Below, piece after piece: positions 35,131 to 45,833 of a stretch of DNA of 64,000 nt. The notes under the pieces were generated by a model. It was not told the DNA's origin. It did not search any database and saw only the letters and a program-made list of their open reading frames with translations. A program made the translations under genes and the position numbers. Source of the stretch: Juglans regia (taxonomy: Eukaryota; Streptophyta; Magnoliopsida; Fagales; Juglandaceae). The DNA lies in NCBI RefSeq assembly GCF_001411555.2, contig NC_049907.1:9804243-9868242 (forward strand), in the 5' to 3' direction. How positions within the stretch are numbered: the first letter of the stretch is position 1; each line of letters begins with the position of its first letter.

Positions 35131-36396
35131 TGCGAGGCCTTCCCTCAAGTTTGCCTCGGAGCGACTTGTGGTCCAGCTCGGTCCTCCCTCAAGATGATGG
35201 GGCCTCATCTGATCATTCCTCAAGTTTGCCTCGAGATGATCGCAACTTAGCAACCCTACTCCCACGAGCTTGCTATGGGAAGACTTGCAACCCATCCTAG
35301 TCCTCCCTTGATTTTTCCATAGGACAACTCATGGCCTCGCTTAATTCTCCATCTAGTTTCCCTCAGGATGACCCTCATCTTTTCCTCCCTTTAGTTTTCC
35401 CTCAAGATGACCTGCGGTCAAGATAGGTCCTCCCTTAGGTGTCCCTTAGGATGATCATAGACTCGGCAACCTTTTTCCTCCCTTGAGTTTGTCTCTAGAA
35501 GATATGTTGTCTTGTCTAATCCTCCCTCAAGTTTGCCTCGGGGGTGACTTGCGTACTAGCTCGATCCTCCCTAAAGTTTCCTTTAGGGTGGCTTGCAACA
35601 CATCTCTATCCTCCCTCAAGTTCGGACGACCTATGTCCTCGGCAAATTTTCCCTTGAGCTTGACTCAGTATAACCCTTGGCCTCACTCGGGACTTACCAC
35701 CTAGCCTTGCAAATGGAAGATCGTGGTCTCAGTAGCTCAGCTCAAAAGCTTCCATTGAGTTCTCTTGAGACGATCACGCCTTAGCAGCATATGTCTTCCC
35801 TCGAGTTTTCGTAAGGACGACTTGTGGCATCACCAGAACCTTCCTAGAGTTTTACCTTGGCATAATTATGGGTTTAGCAACCTTAGATCTGCATTAACTT
35901 TCCATGGGACGACTTGAACTAGCCCGATCCTCCCTCAAGTTTGCCTCGGGATGACACGAGATTCTAATTTTCTCCTAAGTTTGCCTCGGACCACCCACGA
36001 CCACCTCCAATCCTTCCTTGACATTCCCTCAAGACGATCGTGACTTCAATAGTCCGAGTCCTCCCACAAGTTTTCCTCTTAATTACCCCAGCCTTGGCCT
36101 CACGTGATCTTTCCTTGAGACTACCTCGAGTTGGTCGCAAATTCAGCAACCCTAGTCCTCTCTCAAGTTTTCCTCAAAGAACCTTGCGACCCAGCCTGGT
36201 CCTCCCTCAAGATGATCGTTGCCTCACCTTAGCCTTACACGAGTTTGCCATGTGATGACTTATGAACTCGCACGATCCTCCAACGAGTTTGCCTTACAAA
36301 TCTTGCCTAATCCGCCTCAAGTTTACCTCGAGCTGATCATGGCTTCAATAGCACTAGTCCTCCTTCAAGTTCTCCTTGTGGACGCTCCTCCCCTAA
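35131..36396 (+). repeat. 45-bp satellite, forward block
   Basis: Forward monomers between a GGGGAGGATCATGCGAGGCC turn and a second palindromic turn at about 36,392-36,415. Confidence 0.88.
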
Positions 36397-37082
36397 GTTT
36401 GGGAAAACTCAATGGGAGACCAAGTTGGAGCTCAAGGCAATTGTGAGGGGGGAACTAGGGATTTCGAGGCCGCAAACATCTAGAAGGACACTCATCAATC
36501 ACCCTGAGGCAAAGTTAAATGGGGGACTTGCCCTATTGAGGCCTCAATCATCTCAAGGCAAACTCAAGAGAGGATTAGGCATGCGTAAAGGTCCTCTATC
36601 TCTTGGGAGGATCATGTTAGGTGGACATAAGTCATCGTAAGGCAAACTTAAGGGGGGACTTTGGCTACTAAGGTCGTGGATCCTCCTGAGGCAAACTAGA
36701 GGAAGAACTAGGGTTCCTGACGTCGAGTTCATCCTGAGGCAAACTTGGTGGATAATCTGGCAAAGTGGCCAAGTTTTCTCGAGCAAACTCAATGCAAAAC
36801 TGGGCTGCACTGTAAGTCATACGAGGCAAACTCGAGGGAGGATCAATTGTCCCAAGGCAAACTTTAGGGAGGAACAAGCAAGACCATGGGTCAACCCATG
36901 CCAAACATGAGGGATGACCTGGTTGGGCCTTAAATCACCTTAAGGAAAACTTGAGAGAGGACCGGATGAGGCCACACGTCGTCGAGGCAAACATTAGGGA
37001 GGACTAGGGTTGTTGAAGCCACGATCATCCCAAGGCAAGCTTGAGGAATGATCAGGTGATTCCATGGGTTGTCTAGAGACAA
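36397..37082 (-). repeat. 45-bp satellite, inverted block
   Basis: Inverted monomers (GAGGCAAACTCGAGGGAGGA type) ending at core copy 2. Confidence 0.88.
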
Positions 37083-37382
37083 ACTGGCTAGTGGACTGGT
37101 TGAATGAGTACAAACCATCAGGAGAGAGGAATTTGGTTTGGCTACTGAGTGTTAAAAGACTAAACAGTGAAAGAGATGAAGACTTGAAATTGACTTTTTG
37201 TTTCAGAGGTGACAAAACTTACTGAAAGGCATAGAGAGTTTCAAAAAATTATAAAATAGCCATAAACGTCTTATGGGTTTGGAGTAAGTATTTTGCTAGG
37301 ACTCCAGAAATCAGCCAAGTCTCCCAAAATGTGTCAAAACAACCCAAACTTTGGTCCTGAATAAAACTGGATTGTTCCGGTA
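37083..37382. repeat. Satellite core, copy 2
   Basis: About 300 bp of unique-looking sequence, collinear with core 3: TGGACTGGTTGAATGAGTAC, GAGAGTTTCAAAAAATTATA, GCCATAAACGTCTTATGG, CCTGAATAAAACTGG and GTTCCGGTATG. Confidence 0.85.
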
Positions 37383-38575
37383 TGTCCTCCTTCAAGTTTA
37401 CCTCAGAACGATTGCGACCCTAGTTTTCCTCGGGACGATTGCCGCTTCCAACTTCAACAGGCCTAGTCTTGCAGCTTCAACATGCCTAGTCCACCCTCAA
37501 AAAAGAAAAGACACTATGTTTCCAAGCTGTTGTGGTCATGATCATCTTGATGCAAACTCAAGCGTGAATCTAGTTTTTGAGGCCACGATAGTTCCGAGGG
37601 AGAACTAGGTTGTGCTACAAGTCATCTTGGGGCCAACATGAGGGAGGACTAGGACTACTGAAGCAATGATTATCTCGAGGAAAATTTGAGAAAGGAAGAG
37701 ATGGGGTCGTGGTCGTAGGTCGTCCCTGGGCAAACCCAACAGAAGACCTAGTCTGTGGGGCCACGATCGTCTTGAGGCAAACACGAGAGAGGACTGGGCT
37801 GACTCACAAGTTACGTTATAGAGGAGTAGGTTTGCTGAAGCATCGATCGTCCAGATGCAAACTTGGGGATGGATTTGGTGATGATGCGAGTCTTCTTGAG
37901 GAAAACTCAAGGGAGGACTTGGGTTGTTAAGTCTGCCGCAAGTCTCCTTGAGGTAAACTCAAGAAAGGTTGTTGAAGCTGCGATCATCCCAGGCAAACTC
38001 GAGGAAGGATCAGGTCATCGATGTTAGGGGTCATCTTGAGGCAAACTCAAGAGAGGACCTAGTGAGCTTGCGAGTCATCCTGAGGCAAGCTCAAGACAGG
38101 ATCTGAGCTAGTGACCCCAAGATCGTCAAAAGGCAAACTCAAGAGAGGATAAAGTAGGACCATGATCATTCCTAGGAAAACTCAAGGGACCATGATAATT
38201 TACCCTGAGTGAAACTTAAGGGAGGACTAGGAACAGTCGCGGGTCATCCCGAGGCAAACTCGAGGGGAGATAGGGAGCAACTCGTGAGTGTGTCGTGGCC
38301 AACATGATGGAGGATCCAGCAAGTTCACAGTCATCAGTCATCCCGAGAGAAACTCAATGGAGCATAGGGATGCCCCACAATTTATTCAAGGCAAACTTGA
38401 GGGGATGACCAAGACTGCTTAGGTCGTTATCTTCTCAAGGCAAACTTGAGGGAGGACCGAGCTGGACCAAGTCACAACAAGGGAAAATCTAGAGAGGACG
38501 GGATTAGGCCGCCCAAGTTTCCCCCGGGAGGACCTATGTCCTCACCCAATTCTCCCTTGAGTTTGACTAGGAAAT
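37383..38575 (-). repeat. Satellite, short forward part then inverted block
   Basis: Repeats the arrangement of 34,071-35,130: short forward part, AAAAAAGAAAAGACACTATG spacer, inverted monomers, and a brief forward monomer at 38,510-38,575. Confidence 0.85.
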
Positions 38576-38670
38576 GGAAGAGAGTGAGAGGGATGGAGGG
38601 AAGGAAGGAGGGAGGGAGTGAGAAAAGGAAAGAGGAGAGAGGGAGAGAGAGAGACAAAGAGACAGAGATG
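38576..38670. repeat. GA-rich tract closing the first satellite domain
   Basis: Purine-only stretch of GGA/GAGA motifs directly after the last monomer. Confidence 0.85.
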
Positions 38671-38989
38671 CTTGTATGAAATGTCAAAATAACATTAGGT
38701 GTCCCTCCTTGTGATTATTTTCATGAAAATTTTTTGAGGATCAAAATCTGCATCATAAATTTAAAATCTAATACAAGAACTCAAAATGACAAACATGAAC
38801 AAAAAATGCAAAACAACTCATCATGACATGAACAATTTCCTATAAAGATAAAAATGAATTATACACACAAGCTTAATCAAGATAGTAAAGTGCCTTCATC
38901 CAAAAATTTGTGTAGTTAAAAAAAAACATCAACATAGAATGAGCAGATGGGACAAATATCCTGGTACCAGATCTACAAAAAAGGTAAAG
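38671..38989. other. Unassigned AT-rich spacer
   Basis: No gene or repeat recognised between the GA tract and the 247-bp direct repeat. Confidence 0.4.
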
Positions 38990-39236
38990 TAGTACTAGAT
39001 ATATGTTTACTATGTAGATACTCAAATCTAATCTCATCTTTTATTTAAGGCTTTACAAATCACCAAGCCATGAATTATTGCTACATACCTTTTTGTAGAT
39101 ACTCGAATCACCAAGCCATGTTTATTATGCAGATACTCAAATATAATCTAATATCCTGCACTAAAATTATTGCTACATATCAAAATATACAACAAACTTC
39201 TAGCTAATATTCCTAAATGAAGTGCCATTGTAATTG
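38990..39236 (+). repeat. 247-bp direct repeat, copy 1
   Basis: Nearly identical to 47,371-47,617, for example AATCTAATCTCATCTTTTAT, ATCACCAAGCCATG and CAACAAACTTCTAGCTAATA. The similarity ends sharply at GTAATTG, where Gypsy integrase sequence begins. Confidence 0.9.
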
Positions 39237-40978
39237 CGATTCGGGAAGCATCATAACTTCGGTTGCATGGAAGGAAATGAGCCATTTTGGAGAACCTGTC
39301 TACCACCACAAAAATATAATCATGTCCCCATACAGTTTGAGGCAGACCAAGCACAAAGTCCATGCTAACATCTTTCCATGGCTGAACCAGTACGGCTAAG
39401 GGAGTGAACAAGCTTGTGTTCTGCTTCTGTCCTTTGGAGAGTTGACACACTCGACAACGTTGGACTACCCGTTGGACGTCTCGTTTAAGGCTCGGCCAAC
39501 AAAGTTTATCTTCCACCAGTTGAATGGTTTTATCACGTCCAAAGTGACCACCAATACCGCCTGAATGGATTACGAATGCTCACATGAAGAAGAGAAATTC
39601 ATTTGTGAGGGTGAAGTCAGCATACTAAGAAGAAAGCCCTGATTGCAACGTTGTATACATAGGACTAAGTTTGGTGTTGGTAGTGTACTTTGCCTTAATG
39701 GATTCAAACCCCATTATCGACACCGCTAGAGTGGTAAGTAGTGTCGCTTTGCCACTGAGGGTGTTGGCCACTTTGTTCTTAGAACCTGCTTTGTGTTTGA
39801 GCATGAAGGAGAATTGTTGGAGAAAGTCTACCCATCGAGCATGTTTGGCATTCAAGTACTTCAGCCATTGTAGGTGGCGAAGGGAGTCGTGATCTATCTA
39901 GAGGATAAATTCTCGATGGATGAGATAGTTAAGCCAGTGGCGTAGCAACTGAACAAAGGCATAAAATTCAAGGTCGTACGTGGAGTAACGCCGCCAAGTT
40001 TTGTTTAGCTTCTCACTAAAGTACACGATGGGGTGGCCCTGCTAGCTGAGTACTCCTCCTACGCCTGTGTGAGATGCGTCGCAAGCTACCTCAAAGGGTT
40101 GTTCGAAATTGGGAAGCCGAAGGGCAGAGGCTTCTGTGAGGAGTTGCTTGATGTCTTAAAATGCTCATTCAGTCACTGGGATCCACACGAAGGACCCACC
40201 TTTTGTGCATTCGGTACTCGGGGCCATGATGCTGCTAAAGCCCCTAATGAAACGTCGGTAGAATGATGCTAGGACGTGAAAGCTACGTGCTTCATGCATG
40301 TTAGCTGGAGTGGGCCAGTCTAGAATGGCTTGCACCTTGGCAGGTTCAATGGAAGCGCCCTAATCAGATATGATGAACCCAAGGAAGATCACTGAGTTCT
40401 GGCCAAAAGTGCACTTCTTCAAATGTATGGAGAAACTCTCAAAGCGAAAGACCTATAACACTTGGCGTAAGTGGTTTAGGTGGGAAGGCTAGCCCGGCTA
40501 AACACCAGAATGTCGTCAAAATACACAACGACAAACTTATTAAAGAAAGGCTGTAGAACCTGGGTCATTACTTGCATGAACGTACTAGGGGCATACGTAA
40601 GCCTGAAAGGCATCACTAGCCATTCAAAAAAGCCCTCCTTCATCTTAAAGGCAGTTTTCCATTCATCTCCAGGACATAGCCAAATTTGGTGGTAGCCGCT
40701 ACGAAGGTGTCAATCTTCAAGAATATCTGTGCACCATGTAACACGTCCAGCATGTCATCTAATTGAGGAATGGAGAATTGATATTTTATCGTGATTTTAT
40801 TAATGGAGTGGTTGTCGATGCACATTCACCAACTGCCATCCTTCTTGGGTGTGAGTAGCATGGGTATGGGGCAGGGATCGAGGCTCTCACGAATAAACCC
40901 ATTGTCAAGCTGGTCTTGCACTTGCCGTTGGAGCTCCTTGTGCTCGGCAAGGTCATTTGATAAGCGAGCAAGTTAGCC
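39237..40978 (-). pseudogene. Gypsy pol slice (RT, RNase H, integrase) in the satellite
   Basis: Antisense pol fragment read from 40,978 downwards. [41 protein letters not shown] and the catalytic box [11 protein letters not shown] near 40,505-40,540. RNase H end: YLNAKHARWVDFLQQFSF and KHKAGSKNKVANTLS at about 39,760-39,860. Integrase: H2C2-type CRVCQLSKGQK, then core VSMDFVLGLPQT and VVVDRFSKMAHFLPC at 39,240-39,516, cut off at 39,237 before the remaining catalytic residues. Many stops and frameshifts separate these segments. Both sides abut satellite or the direct repeat, with no LTR. Confidence 0.88.
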
Positions 40979-40984
40979 ATACCC

Positions 40985-41595
40985 ATGTTGTGCCAATCTC
41001 CGGAGGTAAACTTAAGAAAGGATAGAGCAAGACCACGATTATCCCTAGGAAAACTCGAGGGAGGATCAGACGCACAACAAATCACCCCGAGTGAAACTTG
41101 AGAAAGGACTGGGAAGGGTTGTGGGTTATCCTGAGGTAAACGCGTGGGGAGACTAGGTAGCAAGCAACGAGCATGCCGTGGCAAAATTGAGGGGGGATCC
41201 AACAAGTTTGCGCTCATCCTAAGAGAAACTCAATGGAGCATAGGGATGTGCCATAAGTCATTCGAGGCAAACTCAAGGAGAGGACTAAGGCTGCTTAGGT
41301 CGTCAGCATCCTGAGGCAAACTTGAAGGAGGATTGAGGGCCACAAGGGAAACTAGAGAAAGGATAGGATGAGGCCACCAGAGGCATACTCAAGGGAGAGT
41401 TTGGTGACTCCGCAGGTCATTCTGTTGCAAACTCAATAGGGGACAAGAGTTGTTGAGGCCATGATTTTCCTGAGGCAAACTGGATGATAGATCGTGAAAG
41501 TCAAGTCATCTTGAGCAAACTCTGGGGAGGATCAGGCTTGACCGAGGCAAACTTGATAAAGGAATAGTGTTACATATAGGTTGTGATCTTTCCAA
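40985..41595 (-). repeat. 45-bp satellite, inverted block
   Basis: Satellite resumes within about 10 bp of the RT fragment as GGAGGTAAACTTAAGAAAGG and runs in inverted orientation. Confidence 0.85.
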
Positions 41596-42700
41596 GCCAA
41601 GCTCCAGGGAGGATGATTCAAGGCCTTCCCTCAAGTTTTCCTTGGAGCGACCTGCATCCCAGCTCAATCCTCCCTCAGGATGATGGGGCCTCACTTGATC
41701 CTTCCTCAAGTTTGCATCGAGAAGATCACGACTTTAGCAACCCTTATTGCCATACTCAAGGGAGAGTTTGGTGAAGCTGCAGGTCATTATGTTGCAAACT
41801 CAATGGGGGACTAGAGTTGTTGAGGCCATGATTTTCCTAAGGCAAACTCGATGATAGATCGTGAAAGTCGGGTCATCCTAAGCAAACTCTGGGGAGGACC
41901 AGGCTTGATCGAGGCAAACTTGATGAAGGAATATAGGTTGTGATCTTTCCAAGCCAAGCTCCAGGGAGGATGATTCGAGGCCTTCCCTCAAGTTTTCCTT
42001 GGAACGACCTGCGTCCCAGCACAATCCTCTGTTAGGATGATGGGGCGTCACTTGATCCTTCCTCAAGTTTGCATCGAGAAGATCATGACTTTAGCAACCC
42101 TACTCCCTCTAGTTTGCCATAGGACAACTTGCAACCCATCACAATCCACCTTCAAGTTTGCAACGGGACAACTCATCTGATTCTCCCTTTAGTTTTCCTC
42201 AGGACGACCTTCATCCTGTCCTCCCTTAAGTTCAAGACAACCTGCGGCCAAGCTATGTCCTCCCTTAAGTTTACCTAGGGATGATTACAGACACAGCAAC
42301 CCTAGATCTTCCTCAAGTTTGCCTCAGGATGATTCACAACCTAGCATAATTCTCCTTCAAGTTTGCCTCAGGAGAGGACTAGGGCTGCTTAGGTCATTAT
42401 CGTCCTAAGGCAAACTTGAGCAAGGACCAACTTGGGCCTCAAGTTGCCATAAGGGAAACGCGATAGAGGACAGGATGAGGCTGCCCGAGGCAAACTCAAG
42501 GGAGAGTTTGGTGAGGCCGCTGGTCATCCTGTGGCAAACATGAAGGGGGACTAGAGTTGTTGAGGCCATGATTTTCTCGAGGCAAACACGATGATAGATT
42601 GAGCAAGTTAGTTCATCCTGAGCAAACTCAGTAGAGGACCGGGCTTGTCGGAGGAAAACTTGATGGAGGATGAGTGTTACTTAGGTTAAGACCTTTTCAA
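41596..42700. repeat. Satellite, rapid orientation changes
   Basis: Five short blocks alternate: forward 41,620-41,754, inverted 41,755-41,945, forward 41,970-42,366, inverted 42,367-42,700. The turn motif CCAAGCCAAGCTC...GGAGGATSATTC recurs at about 41,590, 41,950 and 42,700. Segments 41,400-41,740 and 41,760-42,090 are close copies of each other, a local ~360-bp tandem duplication. Confidence 0.8.
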
Positions 42701-44652
42701 GCCAAGCTCTAGGGAGGATCATTCGAGGCCTTCCCTCAAGTTTGCGTTGGAGTGACTTGCGTCCCAGCTTGATCCTCGCTCAAGATGATGGGGGCCTTAC
42801 TTGATCCTTCCTCTAGTTTGCATCAAGAAGATCACGACTTTAGCAACCCTACTCCCTTGAATTTGCCACAAGACGACTTGCAACACATGTCGGTCCTGTT
42901 TCGAGTTTGCAACAAGACAACTCACTTGATCCTCCCTCTAGTTTTCCTCAGAATGACCCTCATCCTGTCCTCCCTTAAGTTTGGGATGATCTACGGCCAA
43001 GCTACGTCCTCCCTCAAGATTACCTAGGGATGATTACAGACTCAGTAACCTTGGACCTTCCTCAAGTTTTCCCTCACGACCTTGCATAATTCTCCCTCGA
43101 GTTTGCCGTTGGAAGACCTGTTGTATTTCCTGATCTTCCTCGAGCTTTCCTAAAGAAAATCATGGCCTGAGCAGGCCTAGTTCCCCTTGGAGTAAAAGGG
43201 ACTTACAGCCTAGCGACCCATGACTTTAACGTCCCTAGTCCCCCTTGTGTTTCCCTCTGGGTGTCTTGCGGTCCAGTCGGGGTCCTCTTGATTTTGCCTC
43301 AGGATGAACCATGACTTTGCTCTTTCCTCCCATGTGTATACCTCACAACAATCATAGCCTCAACAGCCCTAGTCCCCAATCGAGTTTAACTCGGGGCAAC
43401 TTGCAACCTTGGCCGGTCCTTCCTCCTTTTCCTTAGGACGACCCTTGAGCTTGCCTGATCTGCCCTCGAGTTTGCCTCAAGCCAATCTTGGCCTCAGTTG
43501 CCTTTAACCCTCATCGAGTTTGCCTTAGGGCAACTTTCACTAGCTCTATCCTCTCTTTCGTGTTTGCCTTAGGAAAATTTTCAGCCTCCCGAGATCCTTC
43601 CTTGAATTTTCATCCGGACAATAGTGTGCCTCAAGGTGATTTGTAACACCTCCCTAGATTTTGCCTTGGGAAAACCTGTGGCATTGCACAATCTTTCCTT
43701 GAGTTTGACTCGAGAAGATCACAGCCTCAACAACCCTAGTTCTCCATCAAGTTTGCCTTGGTATGATAACAACCTAATCAACCTTGGTCCTCCCACAAGA
43801 CAACGCACAGCCCAGCCCAATCCAGTCCTCCCATGAGTTTGCCTCTAGATGACACATTGCCTTGCCCAATCTTTCCTTGAGTTTGCCTCTGGACCTCAAC
43901 AACCCTAGTCCCTCTTTGAGTTTGCATAGGGATGATAGTCCCCACTCGAGTTTGCCTCAGGACAACTAATGGTCATGGTAGTACTAGTACCCCCCCTAAG
44001 CTTCCCTAGGGGGGCTTGCGCCTAGCCTTGCATAGGGACAAGATTGCGGCCTCAATAGCTCAGGCCCTCCCATGAGTTTGTTTTGGGATGATCACACCTT
44101 AGTAGTGTAGGTCCTCCCTGGAGTTTTCATAAGGACGACCTGTGGCATCATTAGATCCTTCCTAGAGTTTTCCTTGAGGGTAATTATGGGTTTAGCAAAC
44201 TTAGATTTGCATGGACTTTCTCCTTGCAACGACTTGAGCTAGCCCGATCCTCCCTCAAGTTTGCCTCGGGACGACATGTGAGTCTGATCATCTCTTAAGT
44301 TAGCCTCAGACCACCCGCGGCCACCTCTAATCCTTCCTTGACATTCTCTCGAGAAGATCGCTGCTTTAATAGTCCCAGTCCACCCTTAAATTTTCCTCGA
44401 GATGAGCGCGGCCTCAGTCTCACATGATCCTTCCTCAAGAATCCTTAGGATGATCATAGCTTCAACAACTAGTCTTCCCTCAAGTTCTCCTTGAAGAAAC
44501 TTGCGACTAAGCATGGTCCTCCCTCAGGATGATCACATCCTCAACTTAGCCTTACATGAGTTCACCACGTGATGACACTTGACCTCGTACGATCCTCTGT
44601 CAAGTTTATAAACCTCGGGAAAATCGCAGCTTCAACAGCACTAGTCATCCCT
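42701..44652 (+). repeat. 45-bp satellite, long forward block
   Basis: About 1.95 kb of forward monomers, in the same order of variants as 31,690-33,640 (for example the TTTCAGCCT...GAGATCC and GGTTTAGCAA monomers), consistent with a higher-order duplication. Confidence 0.85.
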
Positions 44653-44770
44653 CGAGGATCGGATGAGGTAGCGCGTTGTCGTGGCAAACGCGAACAAGGA
44701 CTACTACGGTTGTTGAAACCGCAATCGTCCCAAGGCAAGCTCGAAAAAGGACTAGGTGATCTGAGGCAAA
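44653..44770 (-). repeat. 45-bp satellite, short inverted block
   Basis: Two to three inverted monomers leading into core copy 3. Confidence 0.75.
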
Positions 44771-45068
44771 CTGGTTGGTGGACTGGTTGAATGGGCACAA
44801 ACCATCAGGAGAAAGGAATATGGATAGGCTACTGAGTGTTGAGAGGCTAAATAGTGAAAGAAATGAAGACTTGAAACAGACTTTTTTTCTAGATGTGCCG
44901 AAACTACCGAAAGTCATAGAGAGTTTCAAGAAAATATAAATAGCCATAAACTTCTTATAGGTCGGGAGTAAGTATTTCGGCCAGGACTCCAGAAACCGGC
45001 CAAATCTCTTGAAAATTGTCAAAACAACCCTGACTTGTTCCTGAATAAAACTGGGTTGTTCCGGTATG
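44771..45068. repeat. Satellite core, copy 3
   Basis: Collinear with core 2 from GTGGACTGGTTGAATG to GGGTTGTTCCGGTATGACC. Confidence 0.85.
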
Positions 45069-45610
45069 ACCTCCCTTGAGTTTACCGCAGGAAAATCGCG
45101 ACCTTATTAGACCGTCCACCCTCGAGTTTGCCTTGAGATGACTTGCGACCTTGCCCAATCCTTCTGAGTTTGCCTCAAGACGACCCACAGGCTCATCTGA
45201 TCCTTCCTCGAGTAGTCCTCAGGACGATCGCTGCTTCCTGCTTCAACATTGAAGGACTAGTCCTCCCTAAAAAAGACAAGACCCTTTATTTCCAGGCCAC
45301 AAACTCAAACGAGAACTTGGCTCTTGAGGCCATGATAGTTCGGAAGGAGAACTAGCTCGGTCTGCAAGTCGTCATGGGGACAACATGAGGGAGGACTAGG
45401 ACAACTGAAGCAAATTCATGAAAGAAACGGATGGGGACGAGGCTCGTCTCTAGGTAAACTCGTTAGAGGACCTAGTCTATGAGGCTATAATCGTCTCGAG
45501 GCAAACTCGAGGAAGGATCGGGCTAACCCGAAGAAAACTCGAATGGAGGACTAGGGTTGCCGAAGCCGTGATCATCTTGAGGCAAATTGAAGGAAGGCTT
45601 TAGGTAATGC
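45069..45610 (-). repeat. Satellite, short forward part then inverted block
   Basis: Same order as after cores 1 and 2: forward monomers to 45,262, AAAAAAGACAAGACCCT spacer, inverted monomers to 45,610. Confidence 0.82.
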
Positions 45611-45833
45611 TAAGGGTTTATAGGGTTTAGGGTTTAGGGTTTTAAGTTTAGGATTTAAGGTTTACGGTTTTGGGTTTTAGGATTTAGGGTGTTTTAGGGT
45701 TTTAGGATTTAAGGTTTAGGGTTTAGGGTTTTAGGGTAGGGTTTAGGGTTAAGGGTTTAGGGTTCTTGGCCTAGGGTTCTCAATTTTTGGGTTTAGGGTT
45801 TTGAGTATAGGGTTAGGGTTTTAGGGTTTAGGA
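45611..45833 (+). repeat. Telomere-like TTTAGGG tract inside the satellite
   Basis: About 220 bp of degenerate plant telomere repeat (GGGTTTAGGGTTTAGGG units with TTAGGATTTAAGG-type variants). Inverted satellite monomers flank it on both sides. All units run TTTAGGG on the + strand. Confidence 0.92.

Noticed and set aside
31156..38687. Many frames of 60-100 codons with repeated SSLPQDD / LPQVCLG patterns
   Set aside because: They are translations of the 45-bp satellite, interrupted every few monomers, on both strands.
45611..45833. True chromosome end
   Set aside because: The tract is short and degenerate, and satellite in one orientation continues on both sides, so it is interstitial.
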